The translations under genes were made by a program, and so were the position numbers. Positions 14,796 through 22,942 of a stretch of 22,942 nucleotides of DNA are shown in pieces. The stretch is from Desulfuromusa sp. (GTDB lineage Bacteria > Desulfobacterota > Desulfuromonadia > Desulfuromonadales > Geopsychrobacteraceae). The notes beneath the pieces were generated by a model, which saw only the letters and a list, made by a program, of their open reading frames with translations, made no database searches and had not been told where the DNA came from. How positions within the stretch are numbered: the stretch's first letter is position 1; each line of letters starts with the position of its first letter. The stretch is taken from NCBI GenBank assembly GCA_021647765.1, contig JAKIUD010000053.1:1-22942 (forward strand). Reading direction: 5' to 3'.

Positions 14796-15014
14796 TCAAC
14801 AACCAGTAAAAAGATCCACATCGAAGCCGAGCACAAAATCATCTTCTGTCCGATAGGTCGGAGCACGCAAGTTGCCACTTGAGCCCATAACCTGCACAAA
14901 GAGAACAATCTTTTTCCTCTTCACGACCGAGACCGACTTTGCTGCTTTCGGCAGCACCCAAGCTTCTTCTGCATCGATCCGGATTTTACGCGCATTTAAA
15001 TAGGGGGAGTGTTC
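14796..15014 (-). pseudogene. C-terminal remnant of an ArsC-like (seleno)protein
   Basis: An open frame of about 72 codons on the minus strand with no ATG, opened by an upstream in-frame TAG at 15015-15017 and closed by TGA at 14796. The translation contains RIDAEEAWVLPKA, KRKKIVLF and SGNLRAPTYR followed by FVLGFD. These resemble the C-terminal half of ArsC-family (seleno)proteins, which typically end with SGNLRAPT...VGFN-like text. The N-terminal thioredoxin-like half with its redox motif is missing, and the stretch between KKIVLF and SGNLRAP seems shortened. It abuts the end of the hydrolase gene, which may mark the break. The family match is from memory and moderate. A short GTG-started gene is possible but less likely. 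Confidence 0.4.
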
Positions 15015-15034
15015 CTAATTTCCTGCAGAGGACT

Positions 15035-15865
15035 TCAGAATGGAGTCTTCACAAGATCGGACCAACGCTCAACCCAGCCAGCAGAGTGACTCATGTCTGG
15101 CACAATATACGTATGAATATTGTGCTGATCGGCAAAATGATCTCGATATGAATTGAAGATATCCACCGGAACAATGGAGTCCTCTTTGCCAATAAAATGC
15201 AGTTGGGGGATATACTGTAATTTATCGGCAAAATTAACCGGATTCAGTGACCCGGTTAACGGGGTAACTCGATGCAGACGACAAAAGGCATCAGGATCTA
15301 GATTACCGGCAACGGTGCGCACCGAAAGCACATCACTACGCTGCGCTGCCAGCAACAAAGCGATACTTGCACCACCTGAATAACCGACCAGTTCAAGCTG
15401 CCTATAACCTTTAGTCAATTTCACTCGATCTAATGCTTCAGATAACGCGTTGACAACCTCGGCACCATAGCGGTCACTAGACCAAAAACGGGGAGCGCAG
15501 CTCGGCGACTGGATATACTGGCACGGGCGGGCAACATACAATTTATCCCCCGTACTATCTGCCAACATTAAACGCAGTGCAAGCGGATCAACCGGGGTCG
15601 GATCGGTAGATAAATGACGGCGTGTGCGCCATGCTAAACCATCCCCTTCAATGTACACGCGTAAGACCTTGGAGTGGGACGCAGTGGTTGCCTGCGGGGC
15701 AACCGTCAGCAAGGGAAACTGATCTCCGGCAATAATTGTCACGGTGCAACCATGCGCAGCACTCAATGTACTCACTGCCGGTAGCGACATTTGCACCCTT
15801 GGTGCAGTGCAAGCCAATGCACACAGCAAACAAAACAATAAACCGCTAGCTAAACGCCAACTCAA
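15035..15865 (-). CDS. Exported alpha/beta hydrolase, possible lipoprotein
   Basis: About 276 aa. An N-terminal hydrophobic signal ends in CALAC, a weak lipobox that would make the mature protein a lipoprotein. The hydrolase core has a YIEGDGLAW strand, the nucleophile elbow GYSGG near residue 163, a candidate Asp in IGKEDSIVP near 229, and a C-terminal His in DMSHSAGW near 260, consistent with a Ser-Asp-His triad. The substrate is unknown; similar uncharacterised hydrolases occur in other proteobacteria. No ATG exists before the core. The TTG at 15865, with GGAGG 7 nt upstream, is the best start, and a second TTG at 15871 is too close to the SD. It lies downstream of the autotransporter terminator, so it probably has its own weak promoter. 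Confidence 0.75.
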   Translation of the reverse strand: MSWRLASGLLFCLLCALACTAPRVQMSLPAVSTLSAAHGCTVTIIAGDQFPLLTVAPQATTASHSKVLRVYIEGDGLAWRTRRHLSTDPTPVDPLALRLMLADSTGDKLYVARPCQYIQSPSCAPRFWSSDRYGAEVVNALSEALDRVKLTKGYRQLELVGYSGGASIALLLAAQRSDVLSVRTVAGNLDPDAFCRLHRVTPLTGSLNPVNFADKLQYIPQLHFIGKEDSIVPVDIFNSYRDHFADQHNIHTYIVPDMSHSAGWVERWSDLVKTPF

Positions 15866-15906
15866 GAACAAACCTCCGTCAATTCATGGCAACCAAAATC
15901 ATCCCC

Positions 15907-15921
15907 TCTCCCTCAGGGAGA
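15907..15921. repeat. Short perfect hairpin TCTCCC/GGGAGA
   Basis: TCTCCC and GGGAGA flank TCA. It resembles the CCCTCTCCC-N3-GGGAGAGGG dispersed intergenic motif. It lies between the autotransporter terminator and the hydrolase start; no function is evident. Confidence 0.3.
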
Positions 15922-15930
15922 AGACATATC

Positions 15931-15965
15931 AAAACCCCGCCAGACTCAAAGTTTGACGGGGTTTT
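15931..15965 (-). terminator. Intrinsic terminator of the autotransporter gene
   Basis: AAAACCCCGCCAGA and TTTGACGGGGTTTT form a stem of about 14 bp with a 7-nt loop, starting 29 nt after the autotransporter stop codon. Read on the minus strand the stem ends in GGGGTTTT. The A/T symmetry means it could also work weakly on the other strand. Confidence 0.75.
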
Positions 15966-15993
15966 GGTACTACTTGCTAGTTGTTACGCCAAG

Positions 15994-18900
15994 TTAAAAT
16001 TCAAAGCGCAGCTTGCCGATAAAGCTATGAGCGTCGAAATCTGCCCGACCTGAATAATCATAACCAAGACGGAAACTGACGTTTTTGTTCCCCAGTCCAG
16101 TAATGGTTACGGCGGCGCCGAGATCCCAGCTGGTGTCTGCCGGCTCGATCCCTCTAGCAACAAAGGAGGTGCTACCACCAACAAAGTTCGCAGTGGTGAC
16201 CACGCGGTCATTCGTCACATCATAGTTGAGCATGGCGCTCACTTCTGGGGTGATAATCCCCCAGTTGCGTTGGAATTCCTTACTGGCATTGACACCGGCT
16301 CCCACTTTGAAGAGTTCGTAGTCTTGGGATTCGATGTGCAAAGCGCGACTCCCACCATCTTCGGTGTAGCTGTCATAATCTTTAGTTGAATATTCCATAG
16401 CGAACAGCGGATTCACTTGAACTCCACCAGCATTGAGTTTCATGCCGACATCGACCTTGGCATTGTAGCTGTCACTGTCGTAGTCACCATGGAGGAGTTG
16501 ATCGGTATCATAACGAACACTATCCACATCGCCGAAACCAATGGAGAATATAGCTTCGGTATACCAGTTGCCACCATCATAGCTGCCATAAAGGCTAAAT
16601 AAGTCATCGGTCATGTCAAAGGTAGCACTATTGTCGTCAGCATCGGCATCGGTGTTGCCATGGGTATAGGCGATACCAATAATAGCATTGCCAATTTCAC
16701 GATCAAAGCCAAGGCTAAGTCCAGTCGTATCAGCATCGAAACCATCAATACCATCACGACGGCTTTGGTCGGCTTCAGTGTAGCGAATGCAGAACCACAT
16801 ACCGTTGCTGGCAGCAACTTCGTCACCGCTGTTCATCCCCATTAAGACACCAAGACGGTTACCAATATTGACATGGGAAGAGCCAAGGGTTTGAATCATC
16901 CCGCTTAAGAAGGCACCACTGACGTTTGGTACCCACTTTTCGGGATCTGATGCGATATCAAATACCCCATCATCCATAGCCGCGCGGTACGCTCCTTGAG
17001 CGTTTCCAGAGATGCCACTATCCTCAGGACTAAGCAATGTGGCAGTTATAATAAGATTGTTTGGGTCAGACTCTTCTGCCCAACTCAACCCAAGGAGGGG
17101 TGATTGGGTGGTTAGATTGAGTTCAGTTTGTGTCCAAGTGCCACTGTCTGAATTAAGTAATGCATACTTTTGCGTATCACCAAAAACGGTGAAACCTAAA
17201 TTATCTGTCGGGACAATGCGAAAAGTGGTGCCATTGTCCAATGTTGCGCCACTGGTGACATTGAAATAATAATCCTCTCCTGCCTCGGGGTAGGCGAACC
17301 CATCCTCACGACCAAAGGTAGCTTGTAATACACCACTGGAGGCGTTGTTAAGATCTCCAACCTGCAAGCGTCCAGCTAACAGACCAGAGTTCTCGACACT
17401 AACTTCACCAGCACTATAAACAGCCCAATCTGCGCTAATGGACGAGGTAGAATCGACTGTGATAGCCGTATTATCAGCATAAACTCCGACAGATCCATTA
17501 AGCCCTTCAGCAGCCGTTAACCCCGCTGACTGAGTTGCAATGATTTGACTATAGTTTTGCAGTGCAAGCGTCGACGCACTACTATTTTCGATGACAACCC
17601 CTCCCGCAATCCCTTGGGCACCAACGGTTGGTGACAAAGCTTTAACATTCAGAATGGTATTGTCGAAGGAAATATCTCCATCTACACTCTCTGTATAGAT
17701 GCCGAGTGCCTCAACAATAACCGCACCACCTTCAGCTGTGGTTGCCGCTGTTGTGACGACTGAGATATTCGAATCTTGCAAACTTAGCGAGACATGATCC
17801 TGTCCGCTGTCATTATACATTGTAATGCCACTAGCGAGAGTGCTGGCCACATCACCAGCGGTCGTCTTTACGTTAACATTGATATCAGAACGCAACAAGT
17901 TGATCGCAGCGTTACCCCCCGAAGTCCTCCCCATCACTTGAAGCCCACTTGCCCAAGTTGGATTATCCGAGTCATCATCAAAACTCATGGCTCTGCTGTC
18001 ACCAGTAATTGAGCTGGCAGTCGCTTCAGCCGTAACGGAAATTGTCGCATCGGTGAGATTGACATCTGCTGTCGTATAATCAGAAATCAAAATTCCACCA
18101 GGAGTTGCTTCTCCAGCAATAAGAGCATCAGCCTGATACCCTCCAATATCATCAGTGGCCGTATCTGTCGCCGTCGCTGTCATAGTACTGGTTAATTGAG
18201 CATCGTTGAGAGTCAGTTCCACTTCAGCCACATTATACGTGGCAAATGCAGTAGCCCCAGCGACAGAAAATGCTTCGCCGGTCGTACTGTTAGAGGCAGC
18301 AGTGGAAGTTGCTGTAATGGTCGAACCACCGTCGATAGTTGCAACCCCATGGGGTGAAGATTGAATCAGACCGCCAATAGTCAAAGCGACTGCCCCACTG
18401 GCAGCAGTATCGATACTTGAATCATGATGTAAGCTCAATATTGCCGTATCAGGATACTGCGCCTCGATAGAGACACCTATCCCTTGAGCAAAGCCATCAT
18501 TCCCCGTTGAGGTCGCAACTGAGCTGACGCTTGAGGCACCATCAAGGTTAACTTCACCGTGGTCAACAGCCTCAATTTGAATACCATAACTTTGGGCATC
18601 AGCAGCAGTCGCCTGTGCGGCAACCATGGAGGCTTCGGCTAAATCAACAGTAATCGTATCCCCATAGGCATAAATTCCGGTAGCTGTTGCCCCGGTATAC
18701 CCATCAATCTCTTCATCGGTGGTTGCTGCTGTTGCTTTGGCAGTCACTTCAGATGCACCACTTAAGGAGACATCAACTTGAGTTGATGAATCTGCATCAA
18801 TGCCATAAGCAGTTGCCTCAGTATTATCTAGGTCTGCAAATTCGCTGCCGGTGTATTGGGCGGATGCTTCAGCGATAATGGCTGAACCATTATCGAGGGT

Positions 18901-19509
18901 TACCTTGGCATGCACATCATCACTCAGGGAAACCCCTATTGCCATAGCATCAGAGCCCTCCTGATCACTAATGGCAGCCGCATTGGCAGTAATCGTTGAG
19001 CCATCATCAAGGGTGACGGCAGCAGTCCCCACCGCATAGATATTGTAAAGAGCAACTCCACCGCTATAAATACTACTCTCGCCTTGTACAGAGACGAAAA
19101 TGCTTGAATTGCCCAACAACGTTACATGGGATTCTGCAAAATTATCGGTATAAACCCCCATCAAATCAAGATACTCAAAATCGCCAACAGAGATTAAACT
19201 GATTTTTGCCCCACCGGTTAGTGTGATATTGGCCTCTGTGGCTGGGTCTGAATCTATGTATTCGAAGAATACTCCATAGCCATCGGCATCATAATCCCTT
19301 AGCTGCGTCCAATCAACCCCGAGGGTTCCACCGCTCAAAGTCAATTCTGGGGTAGAATGTGTTGTGCCAATAACATTGACATAGGAACTGCCGTTGTCAC
19401 CATAATAATCTTGAGTAAATTGACTTGGCGCAGCATAAACCGTCGAGATTCCAAGCCCAAACACCAACACCATAGCCAATAAGCTGTGATACCATAATCG
19501 CTTTTGCAT
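15994..19509 (-). CDS. Type Va autotransporter with repetitive passenger
   Basis: 1171 aa. A Sec signal peptide runs over residues 1-26 (cleavage after VYA). The passenger, about 27-900, is rich in Ser, Thr, Ala, Asp and Gly and poor in Lys and Arg. It contains repeats of the form L-D-G/A-S-x-I/V-T-A-x-A about 40-47 residues apart, consistent with a beta-helix. The autotransporter barrel covers about 901-1171 and ends in KLRFEF, the aromatic C-terminal signature recognised by the BAM machinery. No protease or lipase motif is seen in the passenger, so an adhesin-like or surface-layer role is only a guess. The only cysteine I see is near residue 907. GGGGAGG about 10 nt before the ATG is a strong SD. 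It is monocistronic, with its own promoter and terminator. Confidence 0.9.
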   Translation of the reverse strand: MQKRLWYHSLLAMVLVFGLGISTVYAAPSQFTQDYYGDNGSSYVNVIGTTHSTPELTLSGGTLGVDWTQLRDYDADGYGVFFEYIDSDPATEANITLTGGAKISLISVGDFEYLDLMGVYTDNFAESHVTLLGNSSIFVSVQGESSIYSGGVALYNIYAVGTAAVTLDDGSTITANAAAISDQEGSDAMAIGVSLSDDVHAKVTLDNGSAIIAEASAQYTGSEFADLDNTEATAYGIDADSSTQVDVSLSGASEVTAKATAATTDEEIDGYTGATATGIYAYGDTITVDLAEASMVAAQATAADAQSYGIQIEAVDHGEVNLDGASSVSSVATSTGNDGFAQGIGVSIEAQYPDTAILSLHHDSSIDTAASGAVALTIGGLIQSSPHGVATIDGGSTITATSTAASNSTTGEAFSVAGATAFATYNVAEVELTLNDAQLTSTMTATATDTATDDIGGYQADALIAGEATPGGILISDYTTADVNLTDATISVTAEATASSITGDSRAMSFDDDSDNPTWASGLQVMGRTSGGNAAINLLRSDINVNVKTTAGDVASTLASGITMYNDSGQDHVSLSLQDSNISVVTTAATTAEGGAVIVEALGIYTESVDGDISFDNTILNVKALSPTVGAQGIAGGVVIENSSASTLALQNYSQIIATQSAGLTAAEGLNGSVGVYADNTAITVDSTSSISADWAVYSAGEVSVENSGLLAGRLQVGDLNNASSGVLQATFGREDGFAYPEAGEDYYFNVTSGATLDNGTTFRIVPTDNLGFTVFGDTQKYALLNSDSGTWTQTELNLTTQSPLLGLSWAEESDPNNLIITATLLSPEDSGISGNAQGAYRAAMDDGVFDIASDPEKWVPNVSGAFLSGMIQTLGSSHVNIGNRLGVLMGMNSGDEVAASNGMWFCIRYTEADQSRRDGIDGFDADTTGLSLGFDREIGNAIIGIAYTHGNTDADADDNSATFDMTDDLFSLYGSYDGGNWYTEAIFSIGFGDVDSVRYDTDQLLHGDYDSDSYNAKVDVGMKLNAGGVQVNPLFAMEYSTKDYDSYTEDGGSRALHIESQDYELFKVGAGVNASKEFQRNWGIITPEVSAMLNYDVTNDRVVTTANFVGGSTSFVARGIEPADTSWDLGAAVTITGLGNKNVSFRLGYDYSGRADFDAHSFIGKLRFEF

Positions 19510-19760
19510 GTTTTTTTACTACCTCCCCATCATTAAAAGTTCTTTAAGTTGCTCAACACTGAGCCTTTCCCCAAAATTGCACAAAGATCAACGCCCTTCT
19601 GCATCTAAATCGACGAGAATTATAAAGGACTAATAGATATTTCACAACAACTAATTTAAAATTATAATTCAGCAATTCCCGTGTGATACAGCCGAAATGG
19701 AACTGGTGATTTGAGATTAGAGGAAAAAAAGGGGTGGAAATATCCAAGAAGAGATGAAAC
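19510..19760. other. Intergenic region upstream of the autotransporter gene
   Basis: About 250 AT-rich bases holding the autotransporter leader and promoter. The leader contains the small palindrome GCTCA-ACAC-TGAGC at 19551-19564. No clear terminator follows the GGDEF-EAL gene. No credible small gene is seen. Confidence 0.5.
19619..19647 (-). promoter_or_regulatory. Probable sigma-70 promoter of the autotransporter gene
   Basis: Minus-strand TTGTGA (19647-19642), a 17-bp spacer and a perfect TATAAT (19624-19619). Transcription would begin near 19612 and leave a leader of about 100 nt. Confidence 0.5.
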
Positions 19761-21947
19761 TTAATTGGGCAGGATAAAATGTGGACCCTCATTCGGTCGA
19801 TTTTTCAGTAAACTCAATGTCTCTTGAGCTGAGATGGCTTCACTGTAAAGATAACCCTGAACTTCGTGGCATCCCAGATTACGCAGATAATCCAGTTGGT
19901 GAAGATTTTCAACTCCCGTACCTACGACATTCAGATTCAATCCTTTTGCCATCATCGCAATACCATCAGCAATACAGGTTCGATTCTGACCTTCCTCAAT
20001 CTCGCGAACAAATGATCGATCAATCTTCAACGTATCAACGGGAATATCCTGCAAATAACTGAGAGAGGAAGGACCTCGCCCAAAGCCATCAATGGTGACA
20101 GATACCCCATAATTACTCAATTCTCTGAGCCTTTTTATCACACCTTGTTCCCCACTATTTAAACTGAACTCGGTAATTTCAATAACAAAATGGTTGGCTT
20201 GAAGTTTGAATTCCTGCAGAGTTCGGATAAAACTCTCGACAAAATCGGCCTGTTTAAGCTGTATCGGAGAGACATTCAAAGAAACTTTTATTGCCGGTAA
20301 CCCCTGTTTTTGCCAGCGCACAATCTCTTCGCAAACTCGACGTAAAACCCAGGAACCAATAGGAACCATCAACCGGGATGTCTCTGCCACATCAAGAAAA
20401 TCTTCAGGATAGAGAAATCCCCGTTCAGGGTGCTGCCAGCGCAACAATGCCTCCATCCCGACAATCATATGGCTGTAAGGATCGACCTTGGGTTGAAAAA
20501 AGACCTGAAACTGCTTTTTCTCCAGAGCAGAGTGAATATCTCGCTCAACCGACAAAAAATTGGAGTTATAATTCATGCTATCGGTGTAAAAGCAATAACC
20601 ATCCTTCCCCTTTTCTTTTACATGATACATGGCGATATCAGCACTTTGCAGCAAGTCTTCCCCGGTTTTTCCTGCGTCCGGATAAATCGCAATGCCCAGA
20701 CTCAAGCTCAAATAGAGTTCGTGATTATTGATACTGAAAGGTTGTCGTACCGCTTTGAGAATTTTCTCTGCAACCGCAGCGACACTCTCTTTGCTGGGGA
20801 TATCGGGCAACAGCAGGCAAAACTCATCACCACCAAACCGGGACAGGGTATCTTCTGCCCGCAGGCAACCGAGTATACGCTCAGAAACCTGCTGTAGAAC
20901 CAAATCACCCATAACATGGCCAAGAGTGTCATTAATCAACTTGAAACGATCCAGATCCATAAACAGCATGGCAAATTTCTGTTGATTTCTGCTCGCATGG
21001 GCAAATATCTGCTTCATTCTGTCATCAAACAAGGTACGATTGGGCAACTGGGTCAATAAATCATGATAGGCCTGATGACTGATATGTTCCTCAGAACTTT
21101 TACGTTCAGCAATATCCCTGGCACTTCCCAAAGTCCCGACAAATATTTTTTCACCAGCTTCGTTTTCCTCGTAGATCCCCATGGCATTCAGTTCAACAAT
21201 CAATTCAGAACTGTCAAGAGATTGTACACGCTCACTCGATTGATTCACCAACAACCGAATCTCAATACTTCGAGTAGCCCGGTCTCCAGCTCGCTGCTCA
21301 CTGAAGAAGTTATGCATTTCAGTCGCATTGTGGGGATGAATTATCGAAGAGAAATGTCGACCGAGTAATTCATTAGATTTATATCCTAATAAATCCTCTA
21401 CAATATTATTGACATAAGTAAAAACACCTTGAGCGTCAAGCATGTAAATAAAATCTGGAGAGTTGTTGACGATAAACCGATGTAGCTGTTCCGACTCCCC
21501 CAAAGAGTGCTCGGTTTGCAGCCCCCGCCTCGTCTCCCGGTAATGTTCGATCCCCCGACTGACTGTTGTCAATAACTCTTCAGGATTGTAGGGCTTACGA
21601 ATAAAATCGTAAGCACCGAGCCGCATGGCATCCTTTATGGAGGTAAAAGAAGTTTCGCCACTGACAACGATCGTTTCCAAGTCGAGTTTAGCTTGCCGGA
21701 CAAAGTCAAGCACCTCAAGCCCATCAATACCCGGCATCTGCAAATCTAAAAGAAGCAACTGATAATCAGCATCCTGGAGCTTTGTGATCGCCTCACTCCC
21801 ACCTTCCGCCAGTTCCACCCGATAGCCGTTAATCTGCAACAAAGCCTGCAGGCTGAGCAATAATGAGAGCTGATCATCAACAATCAAAATATCGGGCTGA
21901 TCAGTCTTTTTAGCAACTCGGATGTTTTCAGCAATTCCATCTTGCAC
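19761..21947 (-). CDS. Response regulator: REC-PAS-GGDEF-EAL (c-di-GMP turnover)
   Basis: 728 aa. The receiver domain (about 18-135) has Asp24/25, phosphoacceptor Asp68 and Lys118. PAS covers about 152-283. The GGDEF domain (about 292-455) has an intact GGDEF at 372-376 and an I-site RAED at 363-366, exactly five residues before it. The EAL domain (about 467-715) keeps EAL at 499-501, Asn558, Glu590, Lys641 and Gln697. However, the usual DDFG reads DGFG (Gly621) and the usual EGVE reads TGVE (Thr677), so two metal/catalytic acidic residues are lost. Diguanylate cyclase activity with feedback inhibition is therefore likely, and phosphodiesterase activity doubtful. It starts at GTG 21947 with AGGAG 5 nt upstream and 2 nt after the kinase stop, so the two genes are translationally coupled. 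Confidence 0.93.
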   Translation of the reverse strand: MQDGIAENIRVAKKTDQPDILIVDDQLSLLLSLQALLQINGYRVELAEGGSEAITKLQDADYQLLLLDLQMPGIDGLEVLDFVRQAKLDLETIVVSGETSFTSIKDAMRLGAYDFIRKPYNPEELLTTVSRGIEHYRETRRGLQTEHSLGESEQLHRFIVNNSPDFIYMLDAQGVFTYVNNIVEDLLGYKSNELLGRHFSSIIHPHNATEMHNFFSEQRAGDRATRSIEIRLLVNQSSERVQSLDSSELIVELNAMGIYEENEAGEKIFVGTLGSARDIAERKSSEEHISHQAYHDLLTQLPNRTLFDDRMKQIFAHASRNQQKFAMLFMDLDRFKLINDTLGHVMGDLVLQQVSERILGCLRAEDTLSRFGGDEFCLLLPDIPSKESVAAVAEKILKAVRQPFSINNHELYLSLSLGIAIYPDAGKTGEDLLQSADIAMYHVKEKGKDGYCFYTDSMNYNSNFLSVERDIHSALEKKQFQVFFQPKVDPYSHMIVGMEALLRWQHPERGFLYPEDFLDVAETSRLMVPIGSWVLRRVCEEIVRWQKQGLPAIKVSLNVSPIQLKQADFVESFIRTLQEFKLQANHFVIEITEFSLNSGEQGVIKRLRELSNYGVSVTIDGFGRGPSSLSYLQDIPVDTLKIDRSFVREIEEGQNRTCIADGIAMMAKGLNLNVVGTGVENLHQLDYLRNLGCHEVQGYLYSEAISAQETLSLLKNRPNEGPHFILPN

Positions 21948-21949
21948 GA

Positions 21950-22942
21950 CTACTCCTGGGAATCAACGGGGTGATCATCTCTACGGGGAATCTGCAAGTA
22001 GAAGCTTGTTCCAGATTCGGCTGAACTATGGCAACTGATCCGCCCGCCAAGATCTTCAGCCATCCCCTTAACAATGCTCAAACCAACCCCAGAGTGTCCA
22101 GCCCCCTTAGTACTCACAACTGGCTGAAATAATTTTTCCTGCAACTGAGGAGCGATTCCTGAACCGTTATCCCGCACGATAATTTCAACATAGCGGCCGC
22201 TATCAGCGGCATAGCCATCACGTGTAATGAGTTGAATAATACCACCCTCACCGACAGCTTCCGCAGCGTTTTTAAGCAGATTGACCAGAATCTGCCGGAC
22301 TAAAACAGGATTGGTCGCCACCTTGTCCAGATCACTCTGCAGGTCAAACTTAGTCACAATTTGTCGTGGTTTAAACTCCGCATCATTTATAGCATTAACC
22401 GTATCCCGCACCAACTGATTCAAATGAATACTGTGTTCAGGAAAGTCAGGAATTTCCTGTTGGTTAAGATAGTAATTAATAATATCATCAATCCGTCGAA
22501 CTTCGCTTTTAATCGATTCCGTCAAATCCTGATTTTTTTTATCCGTCAGGAGATGATGCAAAACTTCAGCATAATTGCCAATAATTGTCAGCGGGCTATT
22601 AACCTCATGACTGACCCGCCGCAGCAAACTGTTTCCTTCGCCAAGCCGATCCTGAACATTCGTCATTATCCTTAGCAGAGCGGCACTAACCACCTGACCA
22701 AACATCTTGATTTTTAACGATTGCAACGCTTCTAATCCCTGTATCGAATCAATACCAAGAATCACGACTCCCAAAGCTTGACCCTCACTGAGAAACGGAT
22801 GACAGCTGATTCCCTGGCTTTTAGACAAGCGTAGCAGCAGGTGATCAGTCACGGTGAGAGGCTGCCCTGATTGAAAAGAATCCTCCGGGATCCCATTGAG
22901 TAATGCAGCCGAAGCCAGACTGGATTTAACCTCCATTGGGAT
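21950..22942 (-). CDS. Sensor histidine kinase, 5' end beyond the window
   Basis: At least 330 residues; the frame is open to the window edge. Residues counted from the first Met in the window (22936): 1-90 look like the C-terminal part of a GAF-like sensor domain. The dimerisation helix has phosphoacceptor His110 in RRVSHEVNSPL. The ATPase domain has the N box LLKNAAEA near 221, DNGSG at 256-260 and GHSGVGLSIVKG at 280-291. It would autophosphorylate and pass the phosphate to the receiver domain encoded 2 nt downstream. No membrane segment is visible in the part seen. The Met at 22936 lacks a visible SD and would cut the sensor domain, so it is probably internal. Confidence 0.88.
   Translation of the reverse strand: MPMEVKSSLASAALLNGIPEDSFQSGQPLTVTDHLLLRLSKSQGISCHPFLSEGQALGVVILGIDSIQGLEALQSLKIKMFGQVVSAALLRIMTNVQDRLGEGNSLLRRVSHEVNSPLTIIGNYAEVLHHLLTDKKNQDLTESIKSEVRRIDDIINYYLNQQEIPDFPEHSIHLNQLVRDTVNAINDAEFKPRQIVTKFDLQSDLDKVATNPVLVRQILVNLLKNAAEAVGEGGIIQLITRDGYAADSGRYVEIIVRDNGSGIAPQLQEKLFQPVVSTKGAGHSGVGLSIVKGMAEDLGGRISCHSSAESGTSFYLQIPRRDDHPVDSQE

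Noticed and set aside
15994..19509. Repetitive passenger as a possible CRISPR-like or tandem DNA repeat
   Set aside because: Repeats are at the protein level with diverged codons and variable spacing, and the frame is open throughout with a signal peptide and barrel, so it is a coding sequence.
20430..20897. Open frame of 155 codons on the plus strand
   Set aside because: Antisense to the GGDEF-EAL gene, which has unambiguous domain motifs; the translation resembles no family I recognise.

Overview
The window reads as an ordinary stretch of a Gram-negative, probably anaerobic or respiratory, proteobacterial-type chromosome. Evidence for this is the type Va autotransporter with an outer-membrane barrel, the TRAP transporter, sigma-54 control, and quinone-linked Fe-S lactate dehydrogenases. 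The LldG plus fused LldEF arrangement, the GlcD/GlcF pair and the intergenic repeat families resemble Desulfuromonadia and other former Deltaproteobacteria. That placement is inference from gene content. Sixteen protein-coding loci are supported, one of them a decayed remnant and one cut by the right edge. I see no RNA genes, CRISPR arrays, transposases or phage genes.

Left part (about 1-3200, minus strand): lldG and a fused lldEF make up an L-lactate dehydrogenase module. It sits behind a TTGACA/N17/TAGGGT promoter with a GntR/FadR-type operator (TGGT-N3-ACCA) against its -10 box. A composite inverted-repeat element lies between the two genes. The divergent side (3290-3580) holds a dispersed palindromic repeat, a candidate enhancer and a good sigma-54 promoter.

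Second part (3581-8500, plus strand): a thiolase, a fused two-domain 3-oxoacid CoA-transferase and a 3-hydroxybutyrate dehydrogenase form a ketone-body pathway (3-hydroxybutyrate to acetoacetate to acetoacetyl-CoA to 2 acetyl-CoA). A PAS-AAA+-Fis sigma-54 activator follows and is the natural candidate to fire the sigma-54 promoter.

Third part (8569-14672, plus strand): a TRAP transporter (dctP, dctQ, dctM) is followed by glcD-glcF, a D-lactate/glycolate-type dehydrogenase, apparently in one operon. Its promoter has the same architecture as that of lldG, with a perfect TGGT-N3-ACCA palindrome at the predicted start of transcription and a weaker second copy. Uptake plus oxidation of lactate isomers under one GntR-type regulator, encoded outside the window, is the simplest reading. 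An exceptionally strong hairpin separates dctP from dctQM, and a palindromic repeat sits between glcD and glcF.

Right part (14673-22942, minus strand): first comes a broken C-terminal fragment of an ArsC-like protein. Next is an exported alpha/beta hydrolase with a probable TTG start, then a large autotransporter with a repetitive passenger and its own promoter and terminator. Last is a two-gene signalling unit: a histidine kinase (5' end outside the window) and a REC-PAS-GGDEF-EAL protein. The GGDEF domain looks active, but the EAL domain has lost two catalytic acidic residues, so this looks like a phosphorylation-controlled diguanylate cyclase. It may govern surface behaviour, possibly including the adjacent autotransporter.

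No wholly novel system is obvious. The points most worth testing are the shared operators, the degenerate EAL domain, the dctP-dctQ hairpin, the alternative pairings upstream of the activator gene, and the autotransporter.
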